In this document: positions 21,467-35,217 of the stretch, piece after piece
Numbering within the stretch: position 1 is the first letter of the stretch
Layout of the letters: each line of letters opens with the position of its first letter
DNA from: Davidsoniella eucalypti
Taxonomy: Eukaryota; Ascomycota; Sordariomycetes; Microascales; Ceratocystidaceae
Direction: 5' to 3'
DNA: 64,000 nt
NCBI GenBank assembly: GCA_004009845.1
Contig: RMBW01000042.1
Span: 434,001-498,000 of the forward strand
Program-made: the position numbers and the translations under genes
Notes under the pieces: generated by a model
Told to the model about the DNA's origin: nothing
What the model saw: the letters and a program-made list of their open reading frames with translations, nothing else
The model's database searches: none

Positions 21467-24400
21467 TTACTCCATCCGAGCAGCCCGACTCCGAATTTCA
21501 GAATCAGATAACGCACACATCCAGAGACAGCGTTCAGTAATGCCTTCGATAGGCTGGAACTGATACAGGGAACTCGCCTCGAGCAACCGCAACAGCGTCT
21601 TGACAACCGCCGCCGCACAGCGGTAGCGCTCAAAGTTGACTAGTGGCGCCGTAGTTGGCGACGAGGCAATCTCGGCAGGCCGCTGGGCGTTATAGATGAG
21701 ATCGTGCGTGTAGATACCGACAAAGGGAATACAGCCCGCATCCGAGCCGGTCTCCATCTCAGCACGCATATTATAAAAGTTGCGTGTCGGAGTCATAAGC
21801 AGCTCCAGATCACGCACAATCTTGACATCAGCCAAAGGCACCAAGCTCCATGTCTTGGTGAGTCGCATGATTTCTGGAGAAGTCAGCGCCATGGTGATCT
21901 GCGCTAGCGTAGCAAAGTTGCGGTAGCGACGGCAGTGGTTGGCAATGTGAATAAACTTGACAATGCAACGCGCACGTTCTTCCATGTTTTGCATCAGCAC
22001 GATCTCAGATACTGCCCACTTGACCATGATGTTGAAGCGTGCTACGACCACCTCGACACCGTGGGAGTCCGAGTTACGCAGGAAGTCGAGCCAGGACCGC
22101 CATGACCCGGCAGTGGTGTTCTTCCAGCCCATCTCGACAAGCTCGCGCCAGTCGATCTCGATCAGCGCGTCCTTCTCGATCAGAGTGAATTGCTGCGCCA
22201 GTATGTCCGAGTCGAAGGCCAGGATGAACGGCAAGTGGACGGCGGGGTTCTGCTTGTGATCGAGGCTATCTTGGAGCTTGAGAGGTGCCTGTAGGGAGTC
22301 TGCAAAGCCTCCGTTGTGGCTGTGGGTGGCGGTTGGTGTAGCTTCGGGTGTAGGAGGTAGAGGCTTGTGCATAAGCCTGTGGGCCTGCTGGGCAGTGGTG
22401 ATGGCGGCATTGTATGGGCCGGAATTAGTCTGTGACTCGGGACTAGCGGCGGCAGACTTGGAGATGTTGTAGCTTTGCTCAAGCGTCATAGGCGGTGAAG
22501 GAGGGTTAGACTTGGGAGGAGGGTTAGGCGTCTTGCCAAAGGCTGACGACTCGTTGGTGTGGACAAGCTCCAGGACAGCAGGCGCGGGCACAGCTGAGAT
22601 CCGCGATGAGATGACGCTGCCTCTATCGCCCATCTCGCTGCTGTCTTCCAGGAAGGAGCCTGAGATACGAATCTTAGGCGTTGTGACGCCACCGCCGTGC
22701 TCTTGGTTGACCGACTTGGAAGAAACAAGCTGGAACGAGGAGATCGGGTTGGGCGATGCGGCCATCTTGCGAGACATGGTGATGCTAGCATCGTCATCCA
22801 GAGTATGAACAGACTGGTTTGCCCAGTCACGTCCAGTGGCCAGTCCACTATTGTCATGTTGGCTATGCAGCGAGACGTCCATGTCAAGCTGGGGCACCGA
22901 GTTGTACGAGCCGCTACCGCTGATAGTAGAGCCTCTCTCAGAATCATTCTGGTAGCCAGGCATCGGACCCGGCGGCAGGAAGCTATTGAAGAAGGGCTCC
23001 GTCGAGATATGCACCGAGTCGAGCGAGATATCGGACTTGTTAGACGGCATCGGTGGAGACATCAGCTTGCCATCACCGCCCATGCCGATCTGGCGATGCG
23101 TACGCTTCTCGCCGTTTCTAGTACTGCGGTTTCCAATCGCGAGCTGACTCAGAGTCACAGGCTGCTTACGCAAGCGTGGCACAACGGCGGGTAATGACTC
23201 AGTCTCGTCTCCGGGTTTCTGGTAGCGGCCTTCCAGCTTCATGAGGGCAATCTCGACGCCACCATCGAGGTCGTCGGGAATCGCAGCAAGCTTTCTCAGT
23301 TCGGCTTCAAATGATGGCCGCATTGGGCGGTGGATAGAAGAATGAGTGCTGAACAGAGACAGCTTTTTGTGTGGCGCGGTCTTGTTCGCCAGAGCCCCCA
23401 GTGAGTGGGTGTTAGGTGTGGGTTCTGAAATGCTAGGCGATACAAGCTCGTCCATAGAGGGTTTTAGGGAGGGTTTTAGGGAGGGTTCGTAGGTACTGTG
23501 CAAGTACGAGCTACGGAAAGAATCGGTAAATGTAGCAATAGTCGTCATAGATCGAGAATGGCACATAGACATATGCTGATCTAGATCATCAACGGTGGTG
23601 GCGTCTCTCAAGTTACCAGCTGGACGTCTACGCAGCATTCTAGCAGGCTGTTCCTTGATGCCAACGCTAGGGGTAGATGACTGATACGAAGCTACGCTAA
23701 TGCTCTTTCTGATCGACTGGCGATCAGTTGTATGGAACGAACTACGGCGCTGGGCAGCTGAGAGCATAGAGGGTTGTCTAGAAGATTGCATGATAGTAGA
23801 GGCACCGTCCGAGAGAGGACGCGAAGACTCATTATGGTCATCATCATCATCATCACCACCATCACCAGCAGCAGCAGCATTTATGATGCCAGAGCTACGA
23901 GAAAGACCAAGTGCAAGCTCGATCTTACGAGGGAAAGTCGCGGTTTGGGGACTACGGAAAGCTTCGTTGGGTGATAGGCAACCGCCATCTAGGAAGCCCT
24001 CCATGTCAGGAACAAAGGGAGGAAGAGCAATGCTCTCTGGGCCCGAGCGGAGAAAGATATCCTGGTTCAAGAGATATGACGATCTCCGAGGTCTATCGTT
24101 GGTCCGGTTAGGCGGTGTTTCTGGGGGTGTTAGATCACCGCTTCTCATGAAGGTCTCGGCAAAGGCCTCGATCGATGGGTTGACCGCCGGGTATTGTAGA
24201 CCAGTAAGATCAAATGGCTCTATCGATACGTTCAGCGCGGGATAGGGAAGCGTAGTTAGATCAAAAGGCTCGAGTCTAGTATCGTTGATGATCATGATAG
24301 ACTTGCTTCCCGAGGTGATAGCACCATCGCTCATGCCTCGTGTGTGTGTACGACGCTGGCTTTGGGATTTCATGTGCTCAAGTCGCGTGAGATCCTCGAA

Positions 24401-27324
24401 CGAGCCATCGAGATGCGCCGGGGCAAACATGGGTAATTCGTGGTTGTTAGGCCGTATCGGCGAGCAAGCAAGAGACTCGGGAAGAGTGATTCCCCGACGT
24501 TCAGCCTCAGCCTTGACTTCATCGCGTACTGCCTTCTTGAAGGCCTCGGCAATCTCAGCACCCAAAAAGTCTATACGAATATTAGGTCTATCCTCGACCT
24601 TCTTGGCCCGTACCTGCGGCACAACAGCAGTCGACGGTGTCTGGTTAGACGGCATACGCGAGACGCCGCCATAGTTGTTCACGAATTGAGAGTTGGCGCC
24701 GTGGCAGCGAGTGCTGAGCGCACGCTTGACGGTGCCGAAGATCTTCTTGACAGCTGGCGGCGCAGCACCGTGTTGGTCCACGCGGCCAGTGCGCGAGCTT
24801 TGTCTTTGGGCCTCTGCGGCATCGGTAGGGTGGGAATCTTCGACAAAGGCCTGAGAGGGAGGGAAGAGATCACCACGGACAAGGCTTCCGGCAAAGGGAG
24901 CATTGTTTTCTACGGATTCAGTGCTGCGCTTAGGAACATCGCCGTGGTCACGCAGGGAGTCCGACACACTGCCGTTGCGCTTGTGTTGAGGCCTGACTCT
25001 CTTGCCGACAACGCTCTTAGGGGCAGAAGCCACGCCGCCAGAAGAGGCAGAGGCCGTCTTCTTTTCAGCAGTAGCCGGACGAACAGGGTTCGAGTGTGTC
25101 GAGGTAATAAGACCCAGCTTCTGGAAGTTCTTGCTGGTGGGGAAAGTGCACGAGACGACATCAATGCTAGATATGCTCATCGGGTTCAAGCCATGGCGAG
25201 GGCCCTCAGCAACGGCATTGGTAGTTGTTGCCGCAGTCACATTGCTAGCTTGCTGTTGTAGAGGCACAAAGGATTCCAAAGCAGGAGGCGTATCTGGCCG
25301 TTCGTGGTATACAACGGCATCACCAGGCACGCTGTGAGAGACACTAGAGCTACCTTGAATGTTGGAGAGTTCTCTGCGTATGGTAGCCATAGAAAGACGA
25401 CGCTCTGACTCGGAGGAGTCTGGTCCCAGATGGGCATCTCTGTGTCCAGCAATACCGCCTGGGGCGATTGGGGCGCTGTCGCTAACAAAGGCCGCAAAGT
25501 TCTCGCCATCCCAGAACTGGGCACAGACTCGTCTCCAGCATTTCTTCAACTCGTTCACAATTTTGAGGTGAGGGCCAACATCCTTGCCGATCTTGGTCAG
25601 ATCGATGATGAGATCATTGACAAGCGTGCAAAACGAGACACGGAGTTCGTAGTTGACGATATAGTCATCGACAAAGTAGTTCAGGATCCAGTGGCGCAGA
25701 GCTACAAAGGTTCTCACTCTGACGATCATCCCGGTCTCGTCGTTACGCGCAGCAGCCCAGCGAAACCTCGCAATAAGCATACGTAGGAGATCGAGAGGCT
25801 CGAGAAAAGCACGGAAGGTCAGGAAGAAATCAGACAGCAGTTCGTAGTCTAGGAAGCTCGGCGAGGTAATCTCGGCAACAAGCCTTGGCGGTGTGGCGGC
25901 AGTGACGGAACCGGCAGGCGAATAGCGAACTAACGCGCGGTTATCGCAGGCGGGTTTGAACGTCAGGGCATCAAACATAGACGGCTCGATGACTTGGTGG
26001 ATGGACATGTAGGTCGATCTGAAAGGCTGGTTTCCAGGCGATCCCAGGCCGGGGTTTCCGCCTCTACTTGGGGTCGTCGGTTGAGACATTGTGAAATGAG
26101 ATGGAATGGTTGGCACTGGCACTAGGTGCATGGACGGTAAGAACCGACTCGGGGATTGTATCATCCAAGTAGGCTCACGGGAGGCACCGCGTAGATAGGG
26201 AGGAATCGGAGATTGAGAGGCATAGCTAGTGCGTGGAAGCGAAGTCGGGGGTGCAGATAGCGGCTGGGCGATGCTAGACTGTAGATCGTCGGTGGCCGTG
26301 TAACACGATGTCCGCAGTACTGGTGTTCCCCGGGTTGTGAACCTTGGCAGGCCGATACGATGTGACGGGATAGAGATGTCGATGAAGTGTGATTGGTCGT
26401 TCTCGGCGGTCCTTGGCCGCTCGTGGTTCTGGGAGATGACGATCTTAAGTCCCTCCATGTTGGTAGTGCTTGCCATTGGCGAGAACAACGGGAAGTCTTG
26501 CATGGTAGAGTCCGAAAGAGCTCGTCTGTGGGTTGGGCCCGTCTTCGGTGATCGCTGGCTGCTGGATTTCCGGAAGTGGCTTGGCAGCTTTGCCATCGGT
26601 TCCGTAGCATGGATGTAGGTTGGCGAGAAGGTTTCACCCCACTGGCTGACATGGAGATCGCTGGTCTGCTCGATATCGATGGCCGATCGCGTCTCCGGTC
26701 GTTCTAGCGCAGCATCGACGTTCTTCTTGTGGCTTGCTCCGGGTTCTGCAGCAGCATTCGCTTCCGGGCTGAGCGTGTCAAGGCCAGCCGTACTGGGAGG
26801 CGTCATAGGCATTGCGTTCGGCTGGGTGGGATAGCGCTGGTTTGCCGGTCTCACAGTCGGTCTGCGGGACGGTGTTAGTATTCGTATATATGGTATATAT
26901 TGGTTGTAGATGTAACGCACCTGAGATATATACGGCCGTTGTTTCCAACGTTTGATACTGTCAAGCCACGGCGACGGCCCTGGCCCTCGCCATTCTCGAG
27001 ATTAAGCCGCTCGGCGTCAGAGTTCTTTCGTATCCGCGCGTGGATGTCGTTGTCTTGCGGTATCCGTTCCGTCTTTGGTACCAGTGGCTTGAGGGGGGCA
27101 GACGGTGCCATCTTGAGTTTCGTAGGCGGTTTGCTGGCAGAGGGACGTCTTAGGCCCGACGCTGCGGTCGTCTTGGGTGCCATGCGCCGTAAGCGGCTAT
27201 GGGCAGAATCGATGGTGCGTGGTGAAAGGTTTGCCAGCGATTGTGCGCCGGTTTTGATTCTGATGTTGTGGACAGCGGTGTCCAGAGGCCCCATGGGGCG
27301 TTTCGTCGAAGAAGGGGAGTCCAT
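21467..27324 (-). CDS. lte1: Lte1-like Ras-family guanine nucleotide exchange factor, 1932 aa
   Basis: Exons 27324-26921 and 26861-21467 join across a 59-bp intron (donor GTGCGT, acceptor CGCAG). The join yields GRIYLRPTVRPANQRYP, a block typical of fungal Lte1 proteins near their N terminus. A RasGEF N-terminal (REM) module follows at roughly 445-580 (LDYELLSDFFLTFRAF ... RHWILNYFVDDY). Then come about 1,100 residues of mostly disordered Ser/Thr-rich sequence with an acidic GDDDDDD stretch and SLKP repeats. The catalytic CDC25-type RasGEF domain is at about 1680-1920 (IEIDWRELVEMGW, ARFNIMVKWAVSEI, FIHIANHCRRYRNF). In budding yeast Lte1 acts at the bud cortex in the mitotic-exit and spindle-position network; in filamentous fungi its role is less clear. 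Identification is from the GEF modules and the N-terminal block. Confidence 0.88.
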
Positions 27325-28318
27325 AGTGCTGGATATATGGTGATATAGATGTGCAAGAAACTACAAATCCTGTCGGTGGGCGCAGTCTGGGTCGTCTGGA
27401 GTCGAAAGGCGTGTTAGAAGTCACAGCCAGTGCTGCTATGCGCAGTATCTATAAAACAAACTATAGGTTAGATTGGTAGCGGTCGTAGGGCAGTAGGGCG
27501 TTCTTTTCGATTTGCTCCTGTCTCGCTCGCTTGTTTGCCTTTCTACTCGACTGCAGATATGAGGGCAGATATGAGGGCAGATAAACGTTGTTGCTGTATT
27601 TGCAAACCGAGTTCCAGTCCAGAGCAAAACATGACATGTCCCACGTGCAACATCGGCGCCCTTCCTTCTTTCGAATTCTATCCCTAGAGTCGGCACTCAT
27701 ATGGCGGAATGATGCAAGTCCATCCAAGTCACCAGAAGGCGTCGATGCTGCAGAAAGCTGGCTAAGAAGCGAGAATGTCCCTGGATTGGAAAAGGATGCT
27801 GGATTACATACAGCCCAAGCGATCGAAGCAAGGCTGATTTCGGGGGCTTTCAGAGGGCGATACAGAAGCGGCGACAGGAGAACGATGATAAGCTGGAATG
27901 GAGGCAGTTGTTACATACTGAGACGAAGCCATGCAGAAGCCAGCGCCGGATTTTGAGCAGGCCAACAATGTGAGAGATAAGAGAAATAAGAGGGCGTGAT
28001 AACTAGTATACGTAGAGAAGAAAAAAAGAAGCCGGTCTCTATAACACACGAACAACGAAAAGAAAAAAAACAATAGCAAATAGCTATATTAAAAACGAAT
28101 GGATAACCGTAAACGATCTGAGTGACGAGCGATTCGCAACGAATGAAGCTGGAAGAAGAAATCAAAGTAAAAAGATGTCGGCCACGCGATTTTCGAGCTC
28201 GTCAATAATAAATCAAGCAAATAACAGGGAAGGAGCAGGGCCAGGAAGGATGAAAAACAACGGCAGAATGTAGGAAATTAGCTTTTTGGCCCGAAAACTT
28301 GCACGCTTCAGGGCAACT
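27325..28318. promoter_or_regulatory. lte1 upstream region
   Basis: About 1 kb upstream of the minus-strand lte1 start. No further gene is supported; the open frames are short. It contains a direct ATGAGGGCAG repeat at about 27557-27578. Confidence 0.4.
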
Positions 28319-28492
28319 AGTACAACCATCAGTACAACTACTACAACTATCAGTACAACTATTACAACTACTACAACTATCAGTACAACTATTACAACTA
28401 CTACAACTATCAGTACAACTATTACAACTACTACAACTATCAGTACAACTATTACAATTACTACAACTATCAGTACAACTACTACAACTACT
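28319..28492. repeat. 30-bp minisatellite, about 5.7 copies
   Basis: The unit has period 30 and is itself built from TACAAC-type triplets (CAG TACAACTAT TACAACTAC TACAACTAT). Full units begin at 28351, 28381, 28411 and 28441, with partial units on both sides and one C-to-T variant near 28457. Because period and codon phase coincide, long Thr/Ile/Ser or Val/Ile repeats are open on both strands; these are artefacts of the repeat. Confidence 0.9.
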
Positions 28493-31400
28493 AACCGAAT
28501 AATGAGCGAATCACTGGATTCAGCAATGCTCAGCAGGGGCGACACTCGAGTGCTCCCAAAAAAAAAAAAAAAAAACACCCAGTGATGTCGTTCTGATTCT
28601 GCTTCTGTCATAGCACCTTCCTCCAATCAAGCCAAACCATGTCTGGTGGCGACAAGCCCAAAAGCCAACGCGCCTGGTTCTTCATATCTCTTCATTTTTT
28701 TATTTTTTTATTTGCTTTTTATCTATTCCCTTACACCTTGCTTGGCCATGCTTAACAGACAGCCGGGAGGGAAAAAAAAGCTACTACCCAGAGAGGAAGC
28801 CCTAGTCTCCTAAGAGGGAAACAAGACAAGACATGGCAAGTTCCCCTGTCTCAACATGATCCAACCAATCAGCATGATCCAACCAATCAATAGCATCGCC
28901 GACCTCATGACAGCAGCACATCAGTGTCTTTTCCATGCTGTGATTTTGGAGTCTCTTTACTGTGTTTTGTTCTAGACTCAGTGGGCGGTCAAAGGGACTA
29001 TCTTGTCTAGGCCTCTCAGACACTTACTTACCTCTCTCTTCTCTCTCTCTCTCTTTCTCTTTCTCGGACAGGAACTCCTATCAACCAGGATCGCTCTTAC
29101 GCTGATTCAGGGAGGGTCCTGGCTCTCTCTATCGTCGTATTTTGGGTCCATGTACCTGCCAGGGTGCCTATTCTGTCCCAAATACTCGTAATAAGCTGTG
29201 AGCTTGAGTTCAGACGGATGTACCCTCCTGCAATGCGGGTACAACATGGTCGAAGTATGTATGTCCAATAGGCATTTAATCCACTGGAATTTGATTCTAT
29301 GTACATCATTGCTGCCTGTTTGTCTGTCTGTAATGCAAATATACGCATTCAGCCAACCCATCTCAGTTATCTTCCCGTGCTATACTACATATACAAGCAC
29401 TTGGCCTCTAAATAGCTCTTCCTCTTTTTCCTACTATGTACATATCTGACACTCGCCGGGATCTTTGGGAACAAAGGCATGAAGCGAGTCCGTTTGGCAG
29501 CACGCTAAGATACGGCTTTTCTTCGCCCGTAGAAGCCTTTTGCATGAAGATATTTCCGGGAGATCAATGTCCGTGTGGCCAAAATTGTAGCCTCCTCACG
29601 AGATAATAGCAAGAGATAGGAAATAAAGAATAAAGAAAGGTCGGGCGAAGGGTTCAAGCGGGCGAGGCCAAGTCTTCTCGGATTTTCTAGGGAATAGAAC
29701 GAGGAACGCATGATTTCCCTCGTGCTTCTGTCTGTCTTGCTCTTGTTCTTCTTCTAATCCCCCCTCATTGAAGTTGTAAAAAGACGCACATCTCAGTCCA
29801 TGGCCCCAGCTTCTACCACGAGGCTTCGCCCTATCAAACAGTACGAACGAACAAGAAAGATTGCTTTTTTATTTGTTCTTCTTTTGCTTTCTTCTTTTAT
29901 TTTCCCCTATGCATAAACACACTCAACAGAAAATTCGGACATCATTGCACAAATCTTTCGCCTCTCGAAGTTGGTGGTCAAAATCATCGTCTTTCGATAT
30001 TCTGATATTCACCAGCTGTCAAGTGACAGCTCAGGGCCGCTATCAAGCCCTATATATTTTCCCTTTGCTGACAGATGATACCTCAAGTACAGCTGTTATT
30101 CGTACCAGCAGATACACTTCCAAGGCCACTACAGCATTTGATACATAGTGCCATGTTCATGTCCACAGATCATCATGACATATCATAAATTCCAGCTCGA
30201 AATAGATAGATCTCTGGATTATATACAGATATAATGTATACAGGTGTGTTCAACAGCCCTGAAAGCACTTGCATATAACATGACGCTACTTTAAAATCGT
30301 CGCATCTCGTGTAAATTACACTGCATATGCATATGCACATGCACGTGCTGCAGATAATTCCACAAACCTTCAATTGTGTTCTGCAGCCTGCCAAACACAG
30401 TATTAATCGTGCCGCATAAATGCATGCTTACTATGTTTATTTCTCTTCTGCCAGTGCCGTCATTAATCGCAGCCCAAGTCGCATCGTGTGCCTCCAATTG
30501 TACATACAGAAAAGGCCTTATGAACATGCTGCAGTTACATGGCGATCATAAAGAGCGATACACTCGCATGAACTCGTACCAATTGTTATCTCTACGACCC
30601 TGAATGCCTCCATTTATCTTCTCACAATGCGCCGTGTTGGTTCTTATTGCCGCTCTTTCTGCCAGCTCTTTGTTCTGACTTCCCAATTCCTATTTTGGCT
30701 TTGGTGATACTTAGGGTTAATGGCTAATTCCCGCATGACCCTACAGAATATCGCCAACGACCTCTTATCCTAGACCGTTTTCTGCTCACAGACACCACCC
30801 CTTGTTAGCTTGTGGCAATGACATCCGTGAGAAGCGACCCTGGCGATCATTAGAGACGTTCCTTCTAGACTTTTGCTTTTTCTACCTCTGTCTCTATGTG
30901 TCTACGATAGCAATGGAGGAGAGGAAGACAGAGGCACTGCTGGTTGTACATCATTTCTCTTTCCATAGTTATTGTTTGTTTCACTTGATATTTGGCCTGG
31001 AGACTGTAGATGAGTATACTGAAAGTCTGATCACCGACGAGTAACAGAATATGAACAATATTATTTACGAAATGTAGGACCCTGATATATTGTCGCGCGC
31101 GAGCACGAAGGAGCTTCGATAGATGTTCTACGACATGGTTATAGCGTACTATCTTTCTCTCTTTTCTCTCTCGGCGTTGTTTCTCTTCGGCGCGGTCAGA
31201 CGTTTCCCATCCGCATTCTGTGCTGAGTTTACGCTGCCAGCTGTCCTCCAAGTCTTGGACTTTGTTGGTTGACTCTCTGTAGTCTGTTTCTTTTTCTTTT
31301 TTTCTCCGGCACCAGAGATACCCCTTCATATCAACTAGAGTTGCAGTGAACCGTTGATGGCCTCGGCTGGACAGACTTGGAAGGGATCAATCCAGGCAGG

Positions 31401-34400
31401 TTTCAATGTTTCAAAATGCTGATATATCACAGAACAATACGTCTTGGTCACACATTTGACTACGTATTTCCATTTGGTCCTAGACACAGATACGCCAGTA
31501 ATGATCACACATGTATGCATAGTCTTTATAGGTTGTTGATCATTGCAGAAAAAAAAAGAGATAAGAGAAATTAGAGGCAGGCTGAGACAAACCAAACATA
31601 GTGTAGTAAGCTAATTGCTCAATACCTGAGCTTGATTATTGCGCTGAAATATATGCTAGGGCCGGAAATGAGGCCTGGAACGATTAAGCCACCATGTTCA
31701 TCCTTTGCCTAGTATTCTTTGGATGGCCTTGGAAAAACTGCTGAATGTCATATTACATGTATTCTTATTCATTAAGCTTACGAAGATACATACATCAATA
31801 CCCTGAAAAGAAGGTTCGTTTTGAGTTGATATAAGAGACTATGTATGACTTGGATTGTTGGTAACTTGGGAGAATGTCTGATGTCAATGTATCATCTGTA
31901 ATGGAGTATATCTAATAGGATATGCATGGCCTAAGACGTACATACAATATTTGGAAAAGAAAGTTATCTGTCTAGGCATAGCTCCGAGAGAATAATTCTC
32001 AAAAGCTTCTAGCTCAAAGACTAGTCATCCAACCTCGGAGGACGAAAGCATAAAAGCTACATACATATACATATTACTTGGCTTTACCAACTCTTCGGAA
32101 CCCATCTCCAAACCTAGTTAGAGCATGCCGTTGTATCTTGAGAGTTTAATTACATTTTTTCCCTTACTTTTGCCCACTCCGCTGTAGCAGTAAAACGATT
32201 TAGCATGTAGAGAGTATTGCAAATCAGAGGTCTGAAGCCATATTGACTGCTACGTCAACGGGTATCAGAACTAGGCTGGCCCTGGGAACCCACGCATCTT
32301 TTGACTACGTAGGCTAAGCGAATATCTCTTTTGGAAGTACGACTGGGTAGAAAGTAGCAGAATATCAGTAAATTCTAGCCACGAAGAAGATATTCTGTCA
32401 ATAGGGCCTTACAAATCATGTATGCACTTGTTAGTACAGCAGCTTTGAGGACGCACAGAGCCTTCGTTTCCTTCCTAGATCTGCCCCCCCGCCTCCCCGG
32501 AAACAAGTCCAATTACAGGCTACAGAGTGCCTGTGTTGTCCGTTCTGCGACGGGCCTAAGCTGAAAGAAGGCTATGATCTGGCTCTGGATACAACCAATG
32601 TTTTGTGCTGTGTGAGAACATTGTGTATGTTAGCACTGTATGGTATACAAGGAGAACATAGTTGGAGGTCTCTTTGGTAGTAGAAACTTTGGAGGTTGCC
32701 CGGTGACTTAGTAGGTGACTTGTTTCACGGTTGGAGACTAGTCTTTTTTACTTCTTTCTTAATCACAGTAGCCTTCGGCGCTTTAGACGTGCCCGGCTAG
32801 ACAGTTAAAGTAACATTGCGTCACATGAATATCCCTGATGCTGTGGCTTTTTTTCTTTAATACTATATATCTATTCTTTTGTTATAATACTGTTAGTAGA
32901 TGATATCTCACTTGAGAACAAAAAAAACCATTTCACTGACATGGCCTGTAAGAACATCGTGTCTGAATATGCGCTATTCTCTTCGTATCTATAGCAATGA
33001 TGTGCTGCGCAATATCAACGGCTTGCCCAAAGCTTCAAAAACGTACCCAAAACTCTGGGATTTTTCTAGGGTCCGTTGGCTATATCAGAATAGCCTCTAT
33101 AGTGATAGAAGAACAAACAAGAAAAATACTAATTTGGATACGGGCTTGACATCCCCTGAAGTATTGGTAACAAATTTTTTTTTAATTATGACTCCGAGCT
33201 ACTGTCGAATTTGAGATATGTCTATCTGGCATGGAAATAAGTGAATGTTAACTTTGAGCCTAGAACAACCTAGATAGGACATGTCACGACCACGTTGGCT
33301 TTGATAAAGTTTTGCTTGGCTCTTCGGCTATTACTGAATACTGGCAGAGTTCACAATATAAACCAGTTAACTAACGTGTTAGTAGTCGTGGTAAAGAAGA
33401 ATATGTGGCACGATACATCCATCACCTCCATATTCTCTTTTATACATAGATACTCTGTGCTCTGTGGTATCCTGCTTGTAAGAAGACAGCGCTATCATAA
33501 AGCCTTGGCCCTATGAATTGCCAGAATCAGCCACAATGGATGGCTATGGAAAGGTCAGAGCCTCGGAGAATTAGCGGGAAGAGTTTTATTCTTCCTAGCA
33601 TCTTTCAGATACACAACTCCCTTTTAGATGGCCCCAAGTTTACTGTTTGGGCAATGTCTGGTTCCCCGAATATTGCTACATGGCCGTAAACAAGCTATTG
33701 CTTTGTGTTGGCCGGTAAAAAGACATGAAAACGAGGAACACGAAGAAACTGTACTGAATACTAGATAGACTTGCAGAAATGCTACTTGGAATATTGGGCC
33801 GGAACACTTGTCAGTAGTCCCTTTATAAAGTGTCAATTTTGACTAGCCTTTATTCTCCCCAATAAAGATACCGGGAACAACAAGACGCATGATGGACGAG
33901 GTCAAAGCACGATAAAGGGCGCCTTCACTGTAACTCTGCTATTTTTACCTATATGCTTTCTTCTATCGACTCGCGAGTATCTCCCACTGACCGATCACGT
34001 CCGTTCCCTCTGCTATGGTATTTTCTTGTAGTTATTGATTTCGCCGAGGTTTTCCGGTTTAGACTACAAGCTAGCCAGTCACACCTGGACTTTTTGAACG
34101 GGACCTACATGTATGTATCGCAACCTGACCGTGTCGATCTCCAGGACGTAGAAACAGGGAAATCTTGACAGCCTGAGGCGAACTATATGTACAGATGGAA
34201 ATTAGTCCAAGTATACTTGCCGTGACTATCTTTCTTTCTTCCGTTTTATCATGAGGAACTTCGAAATCTTATACCTATCTGGGGAAGTGAAAACTGCAAA
34301 CTGTAAAACAACTGTGCCTCCAGACTGCATCTGCTGAAAATAGACCTACTTCTAAAGTCTGCATTGCATATAAACGCATTACATGAACTACTGCACATCC

Positions 34401-35217
34401 TCAACCAAGAAATCTCAAAGACGATCTCCCATACAAAAAAAAACCCTTTCCCCCTTTCTACCCCTCAGGAAAAAAAAAAGCAAGAAAGATTAAAAGACAG
34501 AGAGCTACATTGAAAAAAAAACCGTAGTAATGGTATTGAAAGTTGAAACAAGACGGTTTTTGCTAAGAAACAAAAAATCCTTGAAATCCTCACTGGAAAC
34601 AGCTTTTTATGCAGTGTCACCGTGCCATTTACCCTGAACCCCGAAGAATATGAAATAATATGCAAGTAGGCAAAATGAAGAAAAGGAAAAGAATAAGAAA
34701 AGAAAGATAGAAAGGAACTTGCCATATGTACAGACAACCATGTACATTCATAGCTTCTCCTTAGACACTTTTGTTAGCTCAGACGTTCCTCCCACATGAG
34801 CCATATATGGAGTCTCTGTACATCCTCTTGTGTCTGATACCCCTTCTACTATGCTTTACTTTACCTGGCTTATCATGCAGCTTACTTGACACATGTAACT
34901 CTGCGCGTTTCTCCATCACTATATATCTGCACTAAAATACTGCGGCAGTTTTCGTATTTCCAACAGAGCCTTTTAGTCAGCCATTGACGTGTTTAAAAAT
35001 CAATCTCAAGTGCCGTCGGCTCAAGGAAGCTCTATCTTTATACTAAAAGAACAATAAACATAGGCCGTAGCAGCAATGTTTGCCGTGTGACACAAGGGCA
35101 TTAGTCTCGGCAGGGAGACTTTACAAGTTTCTCTATATACACAAGTAATGATACTAGTAACTAGCCGTGATAGTAGTGATACATGACATCCTAAAGTAGC
35201 GATTGCTGTATACTCAA
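28493..35217. other. Long AT-rich region with no supported gene
   Basis: Nearly 7 kb without a convincing coding sequence or RNA gene. The longest protein-like frame is on the minus strand at 30865-31329 (about 154 codons, charged and coiled-coil-like at its N terminus). It has no recognisable family and its C-terminal part looks random. Multiple A/T homopolymers and CT-rich tracts (for example near 29035-29065) are present. A decayed repeat or long non-coding RNA cannot be excluded. Confidence 0.55.

Noticed and set aside
25080..25100. GGTTCGA word resembling a tRNA B box
   Set aside because: It lies inside lte1 coding sequence with no tRNA arms around it.
28351..28470. CRISPR-like regular repeat
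   Set aside because: The units are directly adjacent without unique spacers and the genome is eukaryotic; it is a minisatellite.
28213..28626. Long open frames on both strands through the repeat (poly Thr/Ile and poly Val/Ile)
   Set aside because: They are produced by the 30-bp minisatellite, whose period is a multiple of three and lacks stop codons on both strands.
30865..31329. 154-codon minus-strand frame with charged N-terminal half
   Set aside because: The coiled-coil-like start is suggestive, but the rest looks random and no neighbour exon or homologue is recognisable.
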